Notes: generated by a model not told the origin, from the letters alone. 64,000 nucleotides of DNA from Neiella marina (GCF_002165625.1 NZ_NGNS01000010.1:1-64000), one strand, 5' to 3'; shown: positions 20,006 through 29,072, counted from the stretch's first letter. Program-made: numbers and translations.

Positions 20006-20028
20006 AAGTAGCTAGTTTAGAGCTACTT
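20006..20028 (+). terminator. Possible terminator downstream of the lipoprotein gene
   Basis: An 8-bp perfect stem, AAGTAGCT / AGCTACTT, with a 7-base loop, followed by GGTTAAATTTTA. The U tract is weak, so this is a modest candidate. Confidence 0.4.
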
Positions 20029-20097
20029 GGTTAAATTTTAGAACTTCGACGAAGTTTGAATTTGAAGGGTAATCAGGGCATTGTAATCAGCTTGTAA

Positions 20098-21096
20098 ATG
20101 CTGTTTGTTGTCGAGCTGATCGTGAAAGAACGCTTGTTAATTACCGTTGCCAGCTATCAAGGTGCTCGCCAATTCTTGGTGCACAAGCTGTTGCTATGGG
20201 CAAGCTTGTTGACCTTGATGGTGATCGTCGGCGGAGTTTATTTTTACCAACAACAAGTGAAATCGTTGCGGGCAGAATTGCATGCCTCGCAGCAGCAAGT
20301 GAATCAAGCTGAGCTATCAATCGAAGCGTTACAGCGTTCGGGTCAGAATATGTTTAGCAGTTTTGATCTGCAGTACGACCAGCTTCGCGCCTTTGAATAT
20401 CGGCTGGCAGAATTAGAGGCTCTAGCGGGCAACATTGCAAGCAACAAAGTATCGATTACCGGCTCTATTGACGATAGATTGAGCTCAACGCAGCGACAAT
20501 TATTGGTCCGTCAGCAAATGCTGGCTAAGATTCCCAATGGCTTGCCAATCAAATATCGGCGCATTAGCTCCAAATTTGGTACTCGTCAGCACCCAATTTC
20601 TAACAAGCGCCACAGCCATGTGGGTATCGACTTGCGGGCTGACAAAGGGGTGCCTGTGTTTGCTACTGCTGATGGCTACGTCCAGCTAGCCAGAAGCAAC
20701 TATGATCGTGGCTATGGCAATATGGTGAAGTTGTCACACCAGATGGGTTTTGATACCCGCTATGCTCATTTAGATTCTGTCGCGGTTCAGTATGGCCAGT
20801 TTGTTCGAAAGGGTGAGCTGGTCGGCTATTGTGGTAATTCCGGTGATAGCACCGCATCGCATTTACATTACGAGGTCCGGTTCCTCGGCAAGGCACTCGA
20901 TCCAAAGCCATTTATGACATGGCAATTGGATAATTATGAAGACATTTTTGAAACCGTAGGGACGTTACCATGGGACTCTTTTCAGGACGAACTAAAGCTC
21001 CAGCTGCAACCTCAGGCACTTCAATTATCGCGCCTGGTACCGTCGTCGATGGTGCCCTCAAGCTCAGTTGCAACCTTCATATCGACGGAGAAGTAG
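20098..21096 (+). CDS. M23 family peptidoglycan endopeptidase, membrane-anchored
   Basis: A 332-residue enzyme with one N-terminal transmembrane helix (about residues 30-52), a coiled-coil stretch (55-125) and a C-terminal LytM/M23 domain. All zinc ligands and catalytic positions are visible: H174 and D178 in HVGIDLR, YAHL, and H255/H257 in HLHYEV. It should cleave peptide cross-links from the periplasmic side. It is paired with a bactofilin, as in the Csd1/CcmA system of Helicobacter, so a cell-shape role is likely. Its last ~42 codons overlap the bactofilin start in another frame. ATG at 20098 is used; GTG at 20122 is a possible start. Confidence 0.9.
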   Translation: MLFVVELIVKERLLITVASYQGARQFLVHKLLLWASLLTLMVIVGGVYFYQQQVKSLRAELHASQQQVNQAELSIEALQRSGQNMFSSFDLQYDQLRAFEYRLAELEALAGNIASNKVSITGSIDDRLSSTQRQLLVRQQMLAKIPNGLPIKYRRISSKFGTRQHPISNKRHSHVGIDLRADKGVPVFATADGYVQLARSNYDRGYGNMVKLSHQMGFDTRYAHLDSVAVQYGQFVRKGELVGYCGNSGDSTASHLHYEVRFLGKALDPKPFMTWQLDNYEDIFETVGTLPWDSFQDELKLQLQPQALQLSRLVPSSMVPSSSVATFISTEK

Positions 21097-21476
21097 CTGG
21101 CACAGTGGCATGTCAATCGATAGTAACTATTGGTCGAAAAGGGCTGTTGAAAGGCGATTTAACCGCGAAGAAGCTGGTGGTGAGCGGTAGCTTTGACGGT
21201 TGTTGTAACGTCGATAGTTTGGAAATAACCAAAACTGGCAAGGTGATGGGGGAGATTAGGGCTACCGAGTTGATTATCGCCAAAGGTGGTCGTTTTACCG
21301 GTCATTGCCGCGAGAAGGATGCGCCACAAGAAGTCGCAGTCACCGAAGCTCAAGAGCCGGTTAAAGGCATCGAGCGCAGTGGTAAGTCGACGATTGAAAG
21401 GTGCCTAGATGGCAAGCTACCGGCCAGTAATCAAGCCGCCAGCTCACCACAGAAAGAACGTTTGAAGACCGGCTAG
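20970..21476 (+). CDS. Bactofilin
   Basis: A 168-residue cytoskeletal protein. The central bactofilin domain (about residues 18-115) shows the repeating short beta-strand pattern of the beta-helix: VVDGALKLSCNLHIDGEVAG, then KGLLKGDLTAKKLVVSGSFDG, then GEIRATELIIAKGGRFTG. Bactofilins polymerise without nucleotide and recruit peptidoglycan enzymes such as the adjacent M23 peptidase. The ATG lies 127 bases inside the peptidase gene, and no later start would keep the full fold. The last ~45 residues are hydrophilic and likely disordered. The stop codon overlaps that of the convergent gene in CTAG. Confidence 0.92.
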   Translation: MGLFSGRTKAPAATSGTSIIAPGTVVDGALKLSCNLHIDGEVAGTVACQSIVTIGRKGLLKGDLTAKKLVVSGSFDGCCNVDSLEITKTGKVMGEIRATELIIAKGGRFTGHCREKDAPQEVAVTEAQEPVKGIERSGKSTIERCLDGKLPASNQAASSPQKERLKTG

Positions 21477-21763
21477 CTCGCTAGCTGGGTTTGATACTGC
21501 TGACGACAAAGGCGATTGAGCAGGCGCGTCGAGATTCCCTCGCGTTCCGCCTTGTCCCACCATTCAACTAACTGATTCAATCGTGCTTGTTCTTGCAGGT
21601 TTACTTCACATTCGAGCTCGATCTGCTGGCCGCTGCCAGCTTCCATCTTGCGCACTAATGGGTGTTCAGAAATATACCGCAAGCAGGTTGTAAATAGCTG
21701 ATTACGCTTAATAAATCTCAACAATGGTAAATCTTCAATAGATACTTCAATTCTCATAAACAT
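21473..21763 (-). CDS. Hypothetical small protein
   Basis: About 96 residues, not recognised. The start MFMRIEVSIEDLPLLRFI at 21763 is preferred over the longer frame because AGGCGAAG lies just upstream. The sequence is mostly helical and charged, with ECEVNLQEQARLNQLVEWWD in the second half, and has no signal peptide or membrane segment. It is convergent with the bactofilin gene, the two stops sharing CTAG. Confidence 0.6.
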   Translation of the reverse strand: MFMRIEVSIEDLPLLRFIKRNQLFTTCLRYISEHPLVRKMEAGSGQQIELECEVNLQEQARLNQLVEWWDKAEREGISTRLLNRLCRQQYQTQLAS

Positions 21764-21863
21764 ACTTCGCCTGAAAATCACGCCGCTACTATGCGGCCGA
21801 TATATGACAGCCAGATGAAGGTTAATCGATGAATCTATTACGGCATTGAACAAAGCGAAAAAT

Positions 21864-21901
21864 CTGTGATAACAAACCCAAAAGCGAAGTTGTTATCACA
21901 G
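21864..21901 (-). terminator. Terminator downstream of the alkaline phosphatase gene
   Basis: Read on the minus strand, a 12-bp perfect stem CTGTGATAACAA / TTGTTATCACAG with a 14-base loop is followed by ATTTTT. It begins 16 bases after the phosphatase stop. Confidence 0.75.
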
Positions 21902-21916
21902 TTGTTTTGAACTGAA

Positions 21917-23587
21917 TCACTTAGTGGTCATCTTCATGGCTTGTTGTGCTTGACCCGACAAATTTGCAACATGATTCATAACATGAAAAATAACATTTTG
22001 TTCATTGGTACCGGTCAGCAAGTGAGCCCCCGGACCTCGGGCAAATACCCCTACATCCTCGCCGCCGTGGGTTTCTGAGCCAAGTGGCACCAGCGCTTCT
22101 TGGTGGTAGCCGGGCTTTGTGGTGTCGATATTTGTTAAATCTTGACGACCACCGACAACTGGCTCCTGATAGCGAATACCACCATTGGTGCGGCCGTGTA
22201 CATGGGCAAAGCCACGACCATTGTAATATCCAACCGTCGTGTACGGCAGGCCATCCATTGCTAGCTTAGGCCCTGGCAACGGCTCGCCATATTCATCGTT
22301 GTAAACTGCTTTACCAAGAATCGGATTGCCGCGAGTTGAGTAACCGCCCATGGTCATGACATGGCTGTGATCGGCGGTGACAATAATTAAGGTGTCTGTT
22401 GCGTCAGTTGCCGCTGCTGCATGGGCAATGGCTTTGGAAAATTCAATGGTATCAGTGAAGGCGTTATAGGCGCTGCCAGCATGGTGGCCATGGTCGATGC
22501 GACCAGCCTCTACCATCAAAAAGTAGCCATCATCGTTGCCAGCCAACAGCTCTAGTGCTTTGGCTGTCATCTCGGTTAGCGATGGTTCATTGCTCTGGCT
22601 TGCCACTCTATCGGCTTCGTAGCGCATGTGAGAACTGTGGAACAAGCCCAGCACTGGCTGATCTTGTGCTGAGTCTAGGGCATCAAGGCCCGCTTTATCC
22701 ATGACATAGCGGCCGCCTTGTTGCTGCCACTGTTCGATCAGATTGCGATTATCGCGTCGTTTACCTTGATTGGGTGCGTCGGCAAAACTATCAAGTGATT
22801 GCGGATCGCTGCCGTAAAACGCTTTGCGACCGCCGCCAAAGACAACATCAATTGGCGCGATGTTCGGATGAGCTGCGCCATCGTTGTAGCGTTCCGCCAT
22901 CGTTTGTGGCAACTGCACTAGCTGATGGGCAATATCGACACACCCGAGTTCGGCTTCATTGCCTTGAAAGTCGTTGTCAGACTCCCACTCTCGCTCAGGA
23001 GATTTAGCGTATGTGGCAGCTGGGGTGGCATGAGTGACTCGCGTTGTGGTGACAATGCCTGTCGACTTGCCTGCCAGCATAGCCAGTTCTAATGCTGTGG
23101 CGAGCGGTTCGCCATTGTTAAGAAAGTCCTCGCAATCACCTCGTCTGGCAGTTTCACTGATGCCGATAAACCCCGCTTTTGATTTTACTCCGGTCACAAT
23201 GGCTGTCATTGTGCCCGCTGAATCCGGGGTTTGTTGATTGGTGTTGTAGGTTTTGATTAGTCCGGAGTAAGGGAACTTGTCCCAGCTTAACTCATACTCT
23301 TCGCCACTCAAGCCCTGTTGTTGTCCTGCCAAAATGCGACTGGCCGTAATGGTTGATATCCCCATACCATCACCAATAAACAGAATGATGTTCTTTGCTG
23401 CACCTTTGCGGTTATCAATCACTCTTGCTCTTGCTTGGGCGACTGCCGCTTCGCCATCGCGATACCAAGACGAAGCTTCAGGGGAAAGCTGCGTGGTTTG
23501 TTCTTTGTCTTGAGCCGAGTCGATATCAAGGGTGACTTGGCATGCCGTAAGCGATAGCAACACAGCTGCAGGAACTATAAAACGCAT
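21917..23587 (-). CDS. Alkaline phosphatase, PhoA family, predicted lipoprotein
   Basis: A 556-residue phosphomonoesterase. The start MRFIVPAAVLLSLTAC (23587) gives a lipoprotein signal with lipidated C16; the frame extends further upstream but without a signal peptide. Catalytic features are metal-binding D73 in FIGDGMG, nucleophile S123 in TPDSAGT, the VEAGRIDHGHHAG metal site and VTADHSH. The C-terminal ETHGGEDVGVFARGP supplies the last zinc-site His. Family members release phosphate in the periplasm or at the cell surface. I see no clear Pho box upstream, so control by PhoB is not supported here. Confidence 0.93.
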   Translation of the reverse strand: MRFIVPAAVLLSLTACQVTLDIDSAQDKEQTTQLSPEASSWYRDGEAAVAQARARVIDNRKGAAKNIILFIGDGMGISTITASRILAGQQQGLSGEEYELSWDKFPYSGLIKTYNTNQQTPDSAGTMTAIVTGVKSKAGFIGISETARRGDCEDFLNNGEPLATALELAMLAGKSTGIVTTTRVTHATPAATYAKSPEREWESDNDFQGNEAELGCVDIAHQLVQLPQTMAERYNDGAAHPNIAPIDVVFGGGRKAFYGSDPQSLDSFADAPNQGKRRDNRNLIEQWQQQGGRYVMDKAGLDALDSAQDQPVLGLFHSSHMRYEADRVASQSNEPSLTEMTAKALELLAGNDDGYFLMVEAGRIDHGHHAGSAYNAFTDTIEFSKAIAHAAAATDATDTLIIVTADHSHVMTMGGYSTRGNPILGKAVYNDEYGEPLPGPKLAMDGLPYTTVGYYNGRGFAHVHGRTNGGIRYQEPVVGGRQDLTNIDTTKPGYHQEALVPLGSETHGGEDVGVFARGPGAHLLTGTNEQNVIFHVMNHVANLSGQAQQAMKMTTK

Positions 23588-23699
23588 AACTACATGATTC
23601 CATTTGGGTAACAAAAACTGACCTGAAGCTTGGCTCGGTAGATCAGCAAACACTCATAATTTAACAACAACTGCTGGCTCAGTATTAACTGAGTCAAGG

Positions 23700-24311
23700 T
23701 TATGGCCACCAGCGGCGGACTTCCTCAGCAATACTGGGTAATAAACTAACTACCAGTAAGCTGGCCATACAGTAGTTGAACCAACGTCGCGCCTGAGGGC
23801 GATTTAACCATCGGCGCAATCCTTGCCCTGCCAACAACCAACAAATGGTGCAGGGCGTCCCGGCGATAAAGTAAAGACCAGCAATGGTCAGTACTTGCCA
23901 ATGCAGTGACTGTCCTGCTTGGGTGAAGCTAGCAACCGCACCAATAGCCATGATCCATGCTTTGGGATTGAGCCATTGAAATAAGGCTGCTTGAATAAAA
24001 CTAAATGGTGGCCGCTGTTTATCTGTGGCCACCACAGCAGAGGATGTGGCTATCAGATAACTTAAATAAAGTAGGTAGCTAATTCCAAGATATTTAATGA
24101 TATTTTGAATTACAGGGTACGCTGAAAAGACCCCCGATAAGCCCAGGCCAATGGCGATTACCATAAGTGGAAAGCCAATATCAATACCGAGTAGATGGGG
24201 AATGCTTTGGCGCCAGCCATGATTAACGCCGGACGTTAAAATCATGATGTTGTTTGGCCCGGGAGTAATCGACGTCGATACCACAAAAAACAATATTGGC
24301 CATAAATCCAT
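23700..24311 (-). CDS. LysE/RhtB family amino-acid exporter
   Basis: Inner-membrane protein of 203 residues with about six hydrophobic segments, standard for this family. The N-terminal signature TPGPNNIMILTSGVNHGW and the following LGIDIGFPLMV are diagnostic. Members export amino acids such as lysine, threonine, homoserine or leucine; the substrate cannot be read from sequence. Close in is the mid-protein motif WLNPKAWIMAIGAV. It is divergent from the SDR gene across a 250-base gap and codirectional with the alkaline phosphatase gene. Confidence 0.88.
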   Translation of the reverse strand: MDLWPILFFVVSTSITPGPNNIMILTSGVNHGWRQSIPHLLGIDIGFPLMVIAIGLGLSGVFSAYPVIQNIIKYLGISYLLYLSYLIATSSAVVATDKQRPPFSFIQAALFQWLNPKAWIMAIGAVASFTQAGQSLHWQVLTIAGLYFIAGTPCTICWLLAGQGLRRWLNRPQARRWFNYCMASLLVVSLLPSIAEEVRRWWP

Positions 24312-24563
24312 GGTACTTGTTCACTCCTTCGGGCGCTCTCTGGGCGGCTCATCAATGTAAGGATTAGTCACTCGTTGTCGACGGTTATTATTGGCATTTG
24401 TCGCCAGCGATTGTGACGTGAAACTAGAAAATCACCAAGCTGAACTTCACATGCACGAGTAATACTGTATGTTATCGTTAACATTTGGTTTCCTGTTGTC
24501 GTTGATATGTATCGGTTGACGGCGATACCAAGGCCCATAGCCGTTTGATAAAAGGAGTCGAAA

Positions 24564-25298
24564 GTGATGACAGAGGCATCAAAACGTTTAGTTGTAATAA
24601 CCGGCGCAAATTCTGGAGTAGGGTTGCAAGTCGCTAAAACGTTTGCAGCTCATGGGTATCCGCTACTGCTACTGGATCTGAAAACGGATGTGGTAGAGCC
24701 ATTGGCACTCGCAAACAGTTTATCGCGGCAGGTGGATATCACCAATCTCGAAGCACTTGAGAAAGCCGTAGACGAAGCAGAGCAGCTATTTGGGCCGGTT
24801 GATTGCCTCATCAACAACGCCGGTATCATGTACATGGATCAGGTCACCGAACAAGATCCCCAGCAATGGCAATTGATGTTCAATGTGAATGTGATGGGAT
24901 TGATGAATGGCATTGCTGCTGTGGTCAATAAAATGAAAAACAACGGTCGAGGCACCATCATTAACATGGGCTCTTTGGGCGGCATAAAGCTTATCGAGAA
25001 CCAAACCGTGTATTGTGCCACCAAGCATGCAGTGCATGGTGTCAGCGAGGGCTTACGACAGGAATTGGCTTTGGCCAATGTGCGGGTCACCACCATTGCT
25101 CCGGGGGCCATTGAAACCAACTTGTTGGCATTGACTGAAAAGCGTGAATTCGCTGATGTCCAAGACAACTGGGCAAAACAAATTGGCGGTATTTTGGTCT
25201 CAGAGGATATTGCCAATACCATGTTGTTTGTCTACCAGCAGCCGCAGAACGTTTGCTTAAGAGAAGTCGTGTTGGCGCCAACTAAACAAGTCTTTTAA
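24564..25298 (+). CDS. Short-chain dehydrogenase/reductase
   Basis: Classical SDR oxidoreductase of 244 residues. The NAD(P)-binding glycine motif is atypical in detail, TGANSGVG at residues 14-21. It is followed by NNAGIMY, the catalytic Ser in MGSLGG, and the YCATK active-site motif (YxxxK) near residue 153. The family oxidises or reduces small alcohols and ketones; the substrate is unknown. GTG at 24564 and ATG at 24567 both fit AAAGGAG upstream. A strong hairpin follows the stop. Confidence 0.9.
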   Translation: MMTEASKRLVVITGANSGVGLQVAKTFAAHGYPLLLLDLKTDVVEPLALANSLSRQVDITNLEALEKAVDEAEQLFGPVDCLINNAGIMYMDQVTEQDPQQWQLMFNVNVMGLMNGIAAVVNKMKNNGRGTIINMGSLGGIKLIENQTVYCATKHAVHGVSEGLRQELALANVRVTTIAPGAIETNLLALTEKREFADVQDNWAKQIGGILVSEDIANTMLFVYQQPQNVCLREVVLAPTKQVF

Positions 25299-25318
25299 CC
25301 TGTCATTGATTCCTGCAT

Positions 25319-25344
25319 GGCCTGATAGAGCAACCCTATCAGGC
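25319..25344 (+). terminator. Hairpin, probable terminator after the SDR gene
   Basis: A 10-bp perfect stem, GGCCTGATAG / CTATCAGGCC, with a 7-base loop. The downstream sequence is AT-rich but has no clean U run. Confidence 0.55.
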
Positions 25345-25370
25345 CGATATAAATCTCCTTTTGCAATTGC

Positions 25371-25391
25371 AAATGATAATCACTATCATTT
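25371..25391. promoter_or_regulatory. Fur box
   Basis: AAATGATAATCACTATCATTT is a near-perfect inverted repeat. It contains TGATAAT-C-ACTATCA, which matches the 7-1-7 Fur consensus (TGATAATnATTATCA) at 13 of 14 arm positions. It sits 25 bases before the DUF2061 ATG, where a bound repressor would block transcription. Confidence 0.8.
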
Positions 25392-25415
25392 ATTTAAGTT
25401 CTTGAGGAGAACATC

Positions 25416-25631
25416 ATGAAAACAACCATCAAAACAACCATCAAAACATTCACTTTTGCGATTACTCATTTTTCTGTCGCTTTTACTATCGCTTATTTGT
25501 TGACTGGTAGCTGGGTCATCGGCGGCACCATCGCGTTGGTGGAGCCGGCAGTGAATACTGTGGCATATATGATTCATGAAAAGCTGTGGGAGCGAATTGA
25601 TTTGCCTTTTTTTAAATCAGCAGCGGCTTAG
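25416..25631 (+). CDS. DUF2061 small membrane protein, predicted Fur-regulated
   Basis: A 71-residue protein matching the DUF2061 pattern: two hydrophobic segments around AYLLTGSWVIGGTIALVEP, then NTVAYMIHEKLWERI. Function is unknown; it is probably an inner-membrane protein. A GAGGAG ribosome-binding site precedes the ATG. A Fur box lies immediately upstream, so expression should rise under iron limitation. The first codons contain a 12-base direct repeat (AAAACAACCATC twice) that duplicates Lys-Thr-Thr-Ile and lengthens the basic N-terminus. Confidence 0.82.
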   Translation: MKTTIKTTIKTFTFAITHFSVAFTIAYLLTGSWVIGGTIALVEPAVNTVAYMIHEKLWERIDLPFFKSAAA

Positions 25632-25805
25632 TTCGAGCGGTTATCTTGCTCAGGGATAGATCACGTAATTTGAGATTTGGGTGGTATTTTAGCTAATGTA
25701 ATCTTTATACTGTTAACAATATTGTGGTGTAAGCAGGTCCTCAGAGCTGAAAAATCAGGCTAAATTATGTTGAGGCCGGCACAGAGTCAACATGGAGCAC
25801 AAGCA

Positions 25806-27248
25806 GTGAAAGATTATCAATTATTTATCAACGGCCAATGGCAAGATTCCGTGACCGGAGCGACGGTCGAGGTGTTGAGCCCATCAACCGGTGAGGTAGT
25901 AGCTACCATTCAAGATGGCAATGAGGTCGATGCTGAAGCTGCCCTCAAAGCTGCTGAACAAGCCCAACAGCAGTGGAAAAAACTACCTGCTCGACAGCGA
26001 GCTGACTTGCTGCGAGATTTCTGCACAGAAATCAAAAACAACCGTGAAAAATTAGCGACGCTGCTAACCAGTGAACAGGGCAAGTTGCTTAAAGTGGCTC
26101 GTTTTGAAGTTGATGTTTGTTGTTCCTTTATTGAATATGCCTGTGACTGGGCACGCCAAATGGATGGCGACATTGTTCAGTCCGACAATGCCAACGAGCA
26201 TATTTGGATTCACAAGATTCCTCGCGGCGTAGTTGTTGGTATCACGGCTTGGAACTTCCCTCTGGCGTTGGCTGGTCGCAAAATTGGCCCGGCCTTGGTA
26301 GCGGGCAATACCATCGTCCTTAAGCCAACTTCTGAAACTCCTTTGGCAACGTTAGAGTTGGCTGATATCGCAAATAAGGTCGGTATCCCACCTGGCGTAC
26401 TCAACATCGTCACCGGCCCAGGACGCACCATGGGCGATGCGTTGTGTCGTCACCCAATTACGAAAATGGTATCAATGACCGGCAGCACTCCAGCAGGCCA
26501 AGCCATTATTAAAGCAACGGCTGACAACATGGCTCACTGCCAACTTGAACTTGGCGGTAAAGCGCCTTTCATCGTGTTGGAAGATGCCGATTTAGAGCAA
26601 GCGGCGAACGCTGCGCTACATTCGCGCTTTGACAACTGTGGTCAGGTTTGTACCTGTAACGAGCGCATGTATGTGCAAGAATCGGTGTACGATGAGTTCA
26701 TGAACATCTTCATGCCGAAAGTAAAAGCATTGAAAGTAGGCGACCCAATGGACGAATCTGTCGACATGGGACCTAAGGTCAATAAGAAAGAACTCGACCA
26801 CATGAAAGAGCTGGTGGCGGTTAGCGTCAAAGAGGGTGCCACGGTAGCTTACGGTGGTAAGGAAGCTGCAGTTGAAGGCTTTGAAGGTGGCAACTGGTTC
26901 GAGCCGACGATTCTCACTGACGTGACGCAAGATATGACCATTGTTCACGAAGAATCATTTGGTCCGATTCTGCCCGTAGTGAAGTTCACCACCCTAGAGC
27001 AAGCCATTGAGTATGCCAACGATGCTGATTACGGTTTGGCGGCGATGGTTTGTACCAAAGATATGAAGAACATCATGCGCCTGACCGATGAGCTCGAATG
27101 TGGCGAAATTTACATTAACCGTGGTCATGGTGAGCAGCATCAAGGCTTCCACAATGGTTACAAGCTTAGCGGTACTGGTGGCGAAGACGGCAAGTATGGT
27201 TTCGAGCAATACCTAGAGAAGAAAACCTTCTACGTTAATTACGATTAA
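25806..27248 (+). CDS. aldA: NAD-dependent aldehyde dehydrogenase, AldA-like
   Basis: About 480 residues, standard ALDH length. Motifs are [29 protein letters not shown], the general base Glu in LELGGKAPF, and the catalytic Cys in the run [17 protein letters not shown], the distinctive form seen in E. coli AldA. AldA oxidises lactaldehyde and glycolaldehyde to lactate and glycolate. The GTG at 25806 is preferred, with GGAG eight bases upstream; an in-frame ATG at 25767 would add 13 poorly conserved residues. A clear terminator follows. The sugar-acid catabolic genes at 30.7-34.5 kb may be metabolically related but are not contiguous. Confidence 0.88.
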   Translation: MKDYQLFINGQWQDSVTGATVEVLSPSTGEVVATIQDGNEVDAEAALKAAEQAQQQWKKLPARQRADLLRDFCTEIKNNREKLATLLTSEQGKLLKVARFEVDVCCSFIEYACDWARQMDGDIVQSDNANEHIWIHKIPRGVVVGITAWNFPLALAGRKIGPALVAGNTIVLKPTSETPLATLELADIANKVGIPPGVLNIVTGPGRTMGDALCRHPITKMVSMTGSTPAGQAIIKATADNMAHCQLELGGKAPFIVLEDADLEQAANAALHSRFDNCGQVCTCNERMYVQESVYDEFMNIFMPKVKALKVGDPMDESVDMGPKVNKKELDHMKELVAVSVKEGATVAYGGKEAAVEGFEGGNWFEPTILTDVTQDMTIVHEESFGPILPVVKFTTLEQAIEYANDADYGLAAMVCTKDMKNIMRLTDELECGEIYINRGHGEQHQGFHNGYKLSGTGGEDGKYGFEQYLEKKTFYVNYD

Positions 27249-27283
27249 TGCCTGAGCGACACATCTTGATGATTTAAGTTTGA

Positions 27284-27313
27284 GCCGTGCTCGCATCAGA
27301 GCACGGCTTTTTT
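27284..27313 (+). terminator. Rho-independent terminator after aldA
   Basis: An 8-bp GC-rich stem, GCCGTGCT / AGCACGGC, with an 8-base loop, followed by a run of six T residues. Confidence 0.88.
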
Positions 27314-27454
27314 GGCGCCAAAATTCGGCACATTTATTCGCGATAAATCATCACCTTGATTGGCCAGCGCCGACGCTAATCGCTAGTATTGTCGGTTCTT
27401 GCCATTGCTGATTTAGGTCCTGAACGGCCAAACGGCATCAACATCAAGGACGTT

Positions 27455-28066
27455 ATGAATATCGTATTCGATGAGCTTAGTGCTAATCAGATTTATCATC
27501 TGATGACTCAGACAATCATTCCTCGGCCAGTGGCTTGGGTATTGACCGAGTCGCCGCAGCAAATCCTTAATCTTGCACCGTTTTCCTACTTTACTCCGCT
27601 ATCGAGTTCGCCCCCACTATTGATGATCTCGGTTGGCAAGAAACCGAATGGCGATAAAAAAGACACCGTCGTGAATGCTAATGCCACCAACAAGCTGGTG
27701 GTTCATATTGCATCGGTTGGATCGAGCGAGGCGATGACCGCAACGGCAGCCACACTTGAGTACGATCAGTCTGAAATCGAGGCCAATGCGCTTGAGCTAA
27801 CCCCCTTTGAAGGCTTTGCTTTACCGCGCCTTAGCGAAGCCAAAGTCGCGTTTGGCTGTGAGTTGGTTGATACCATTGAAATCGGTGATACGCCGCAAAC
27901 CTTACTTATCATGCAAGTGAATGTGGTTCATATTGATGATGAACTCATCGATATCACTGACGGCAAAGCCAAAGTTTATGCAGAGAAGCTCGATCCGATT
28001 AGCCGCTTGGGGTTGGGTGAATACGCCGGCTTAACGGCACCATTTACCGTGAGTCGACCAAAGTAA
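27455..28066 (+). CDS. Flavin-reductase-like FMN-binding protein
   Basis: A 203-residue protein of the flavin reductase-like (DIM6/NTAB) family. IIPRPVAWVLT and the SYFTPLSSSPPLLMISVG segment form the FMN-binding core, followed by KDTVVNANATNKLVVHIA. Such proteins bind FMN and either supply reduced flavin or reduce small substrates; the partner is unknown. The ATG at 27455 (AAGGA four bases upstream) starts just before the conserved domain, while the open frame extends back to a TTG at 27389. It is convergent with the LysR gene, 11 bases between stops. Confidence 0.85.
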   Translation: MNIVFDELSANQIYHLMTQTIIPRPVAWVLTESPQQILNLAPFSYFTPLSSSPPLLMISVGKKPNGDKKDTVVNANATNKLVVHIASVGSSEAMTATAATLEYDQSEIEANALELTPFEGFALPRLSEAKVAFGCELVDTIEIGDTPQTLLIMQVNVVHIDDELIDITDGKAKVYAEKLDPISRLGLGEYAGLTAPFTVSRPK

Positions 28067-28077
28067 CAAACGGGTAA

Positions 28078-28965
28078 TCAACTCGGTTCATTGAACTGAA
28101 ACTGGTCGACTTGCTGCAGAAAGTTGGTCACCAGAGACAGAGTTTGGTTGCTCTTTGGGTACACCACATAGAATTGCCGAATGAGTGGGCTAGGTAAATG
28201 GATTTGGGCAACTTGGCCGCTTGTCAAAGCTTGTTGGCATGCCAATTTTGATGCCAGTGATAGCCCCACATGCTGGCCAACAGAGCCAATAATGGCTGCC
28301 AGATTGTTTAGTTCTAGCACCAGCTCCATGTCGCTGATATGAGGTGCAATGTGGTGTTCAAAGTGTTCTCGGCTGCCAGAAAAAGGTTCGCGCAAGATCC
28401 ATTGCTGAGCTTCCAATTGATGCCACTCAATCTGTTGCCCTGCGAGTGGGTGTTGAGGCCCTGCGATCAGGATCATTTCATCGGTTAGCCAAGGCTGTCG
28501 TGTCAGTGCGCTGTCTATCACATCGCTCTCGATCAAGGCTACATCGAGTTGGTAGTTTTTCAATGCTTGCTGCAGCTGGCTGCTGTTTGCCAGAGTTACC
28601 TCCGGAAGCTGATGGTGTTTGCTCAGTTGAGCTAACAGGCTAGGAACGACAAAGTTACCTATGGTCAGGCTCGCGCCGAGCCGCAATTTACCTTGGCTAG
28701 ATTGTGGCTGGAACAAATCCCAAATCGTATGCTCGCACTGCAGCAGTTCATTGGCCAATGGCAATAGCGCGTGACCATGGCCATTGAGCTGCAAACGTTG
28801 GTTGCTTCGTGCGAATAGCGCAGCGCCCAATTGCTGCTCTAGTGATTTCAACGCTTGCGAAGCTGCACTGCGGGTCATGTTGAGTTGTTGCGAGACATCA
28901 CCAAGGCTGCCGGTTTGCGCCGCGGTAACGAACACTCGCAATTGTCGAATCGATAAGTCGTGCAT
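28078..28965 (-). CDS. LysR family transcriptional regulator
   Basis: A 295-residue DNA-binding regulator. The N-terminal winged helix-turn-helix (residues 3-62) contains RQLRVFVTAAQTGSLGDVSQ and TRSAASQALKSLEQQLGAAL. A type-2 periplasmic-binding-like effector domain follows (about 90-285). It is divergent from the TDT transporter gene across 107 bases, the classic arrangement in which the LysR protein controls the divergent gene. No palindrome with a strong T-N11-A core stood out. The effector is unknown, perhaps a substrate of the transporter. Confidence 0.9.
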   Translation of the reverse strand: MHDLSIRQLRVFVTAAQTGSLGDVSQQLNMTRSAASQALKSLEQQLGAALFARSNQRLQLNGHGHALLPLANELLQCEHTIWDLFQPQSSQGKLRLGASLTIGNFVVPSLLAQLSKHHQLPEVTLANSSQLQQALKNYQLDVALIESDVIDSALTRQPWLTDEMILIAGPQHPLAGQQIEWHQLEAQQWILREPFSGSREHFEHHIAPHISDMELVLELNNLAAIIGSVGQHVGLSLASKLACQQALTSGQVAQIHLPSPLIRQFYVVYPKSNQTLSLVTNFLQQVDQFQFNEPS

Positions 28966-29072
28966 TTGAGATGTTTAGAAAAACTTAATGGTTCCTTAAA
29001 AAGTATTCGATATTATTTAATGGTGCAAGTTGCGACAATACTCGCGTCGTTCATATCAGAGATTCATCGGTC

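Noticed and set aside
23588-23699. Pho box upstream of the alkaline phosphatase gene
   Set aside because: No CTGTCAT-type direct repeats are visible in the upstream stretch.
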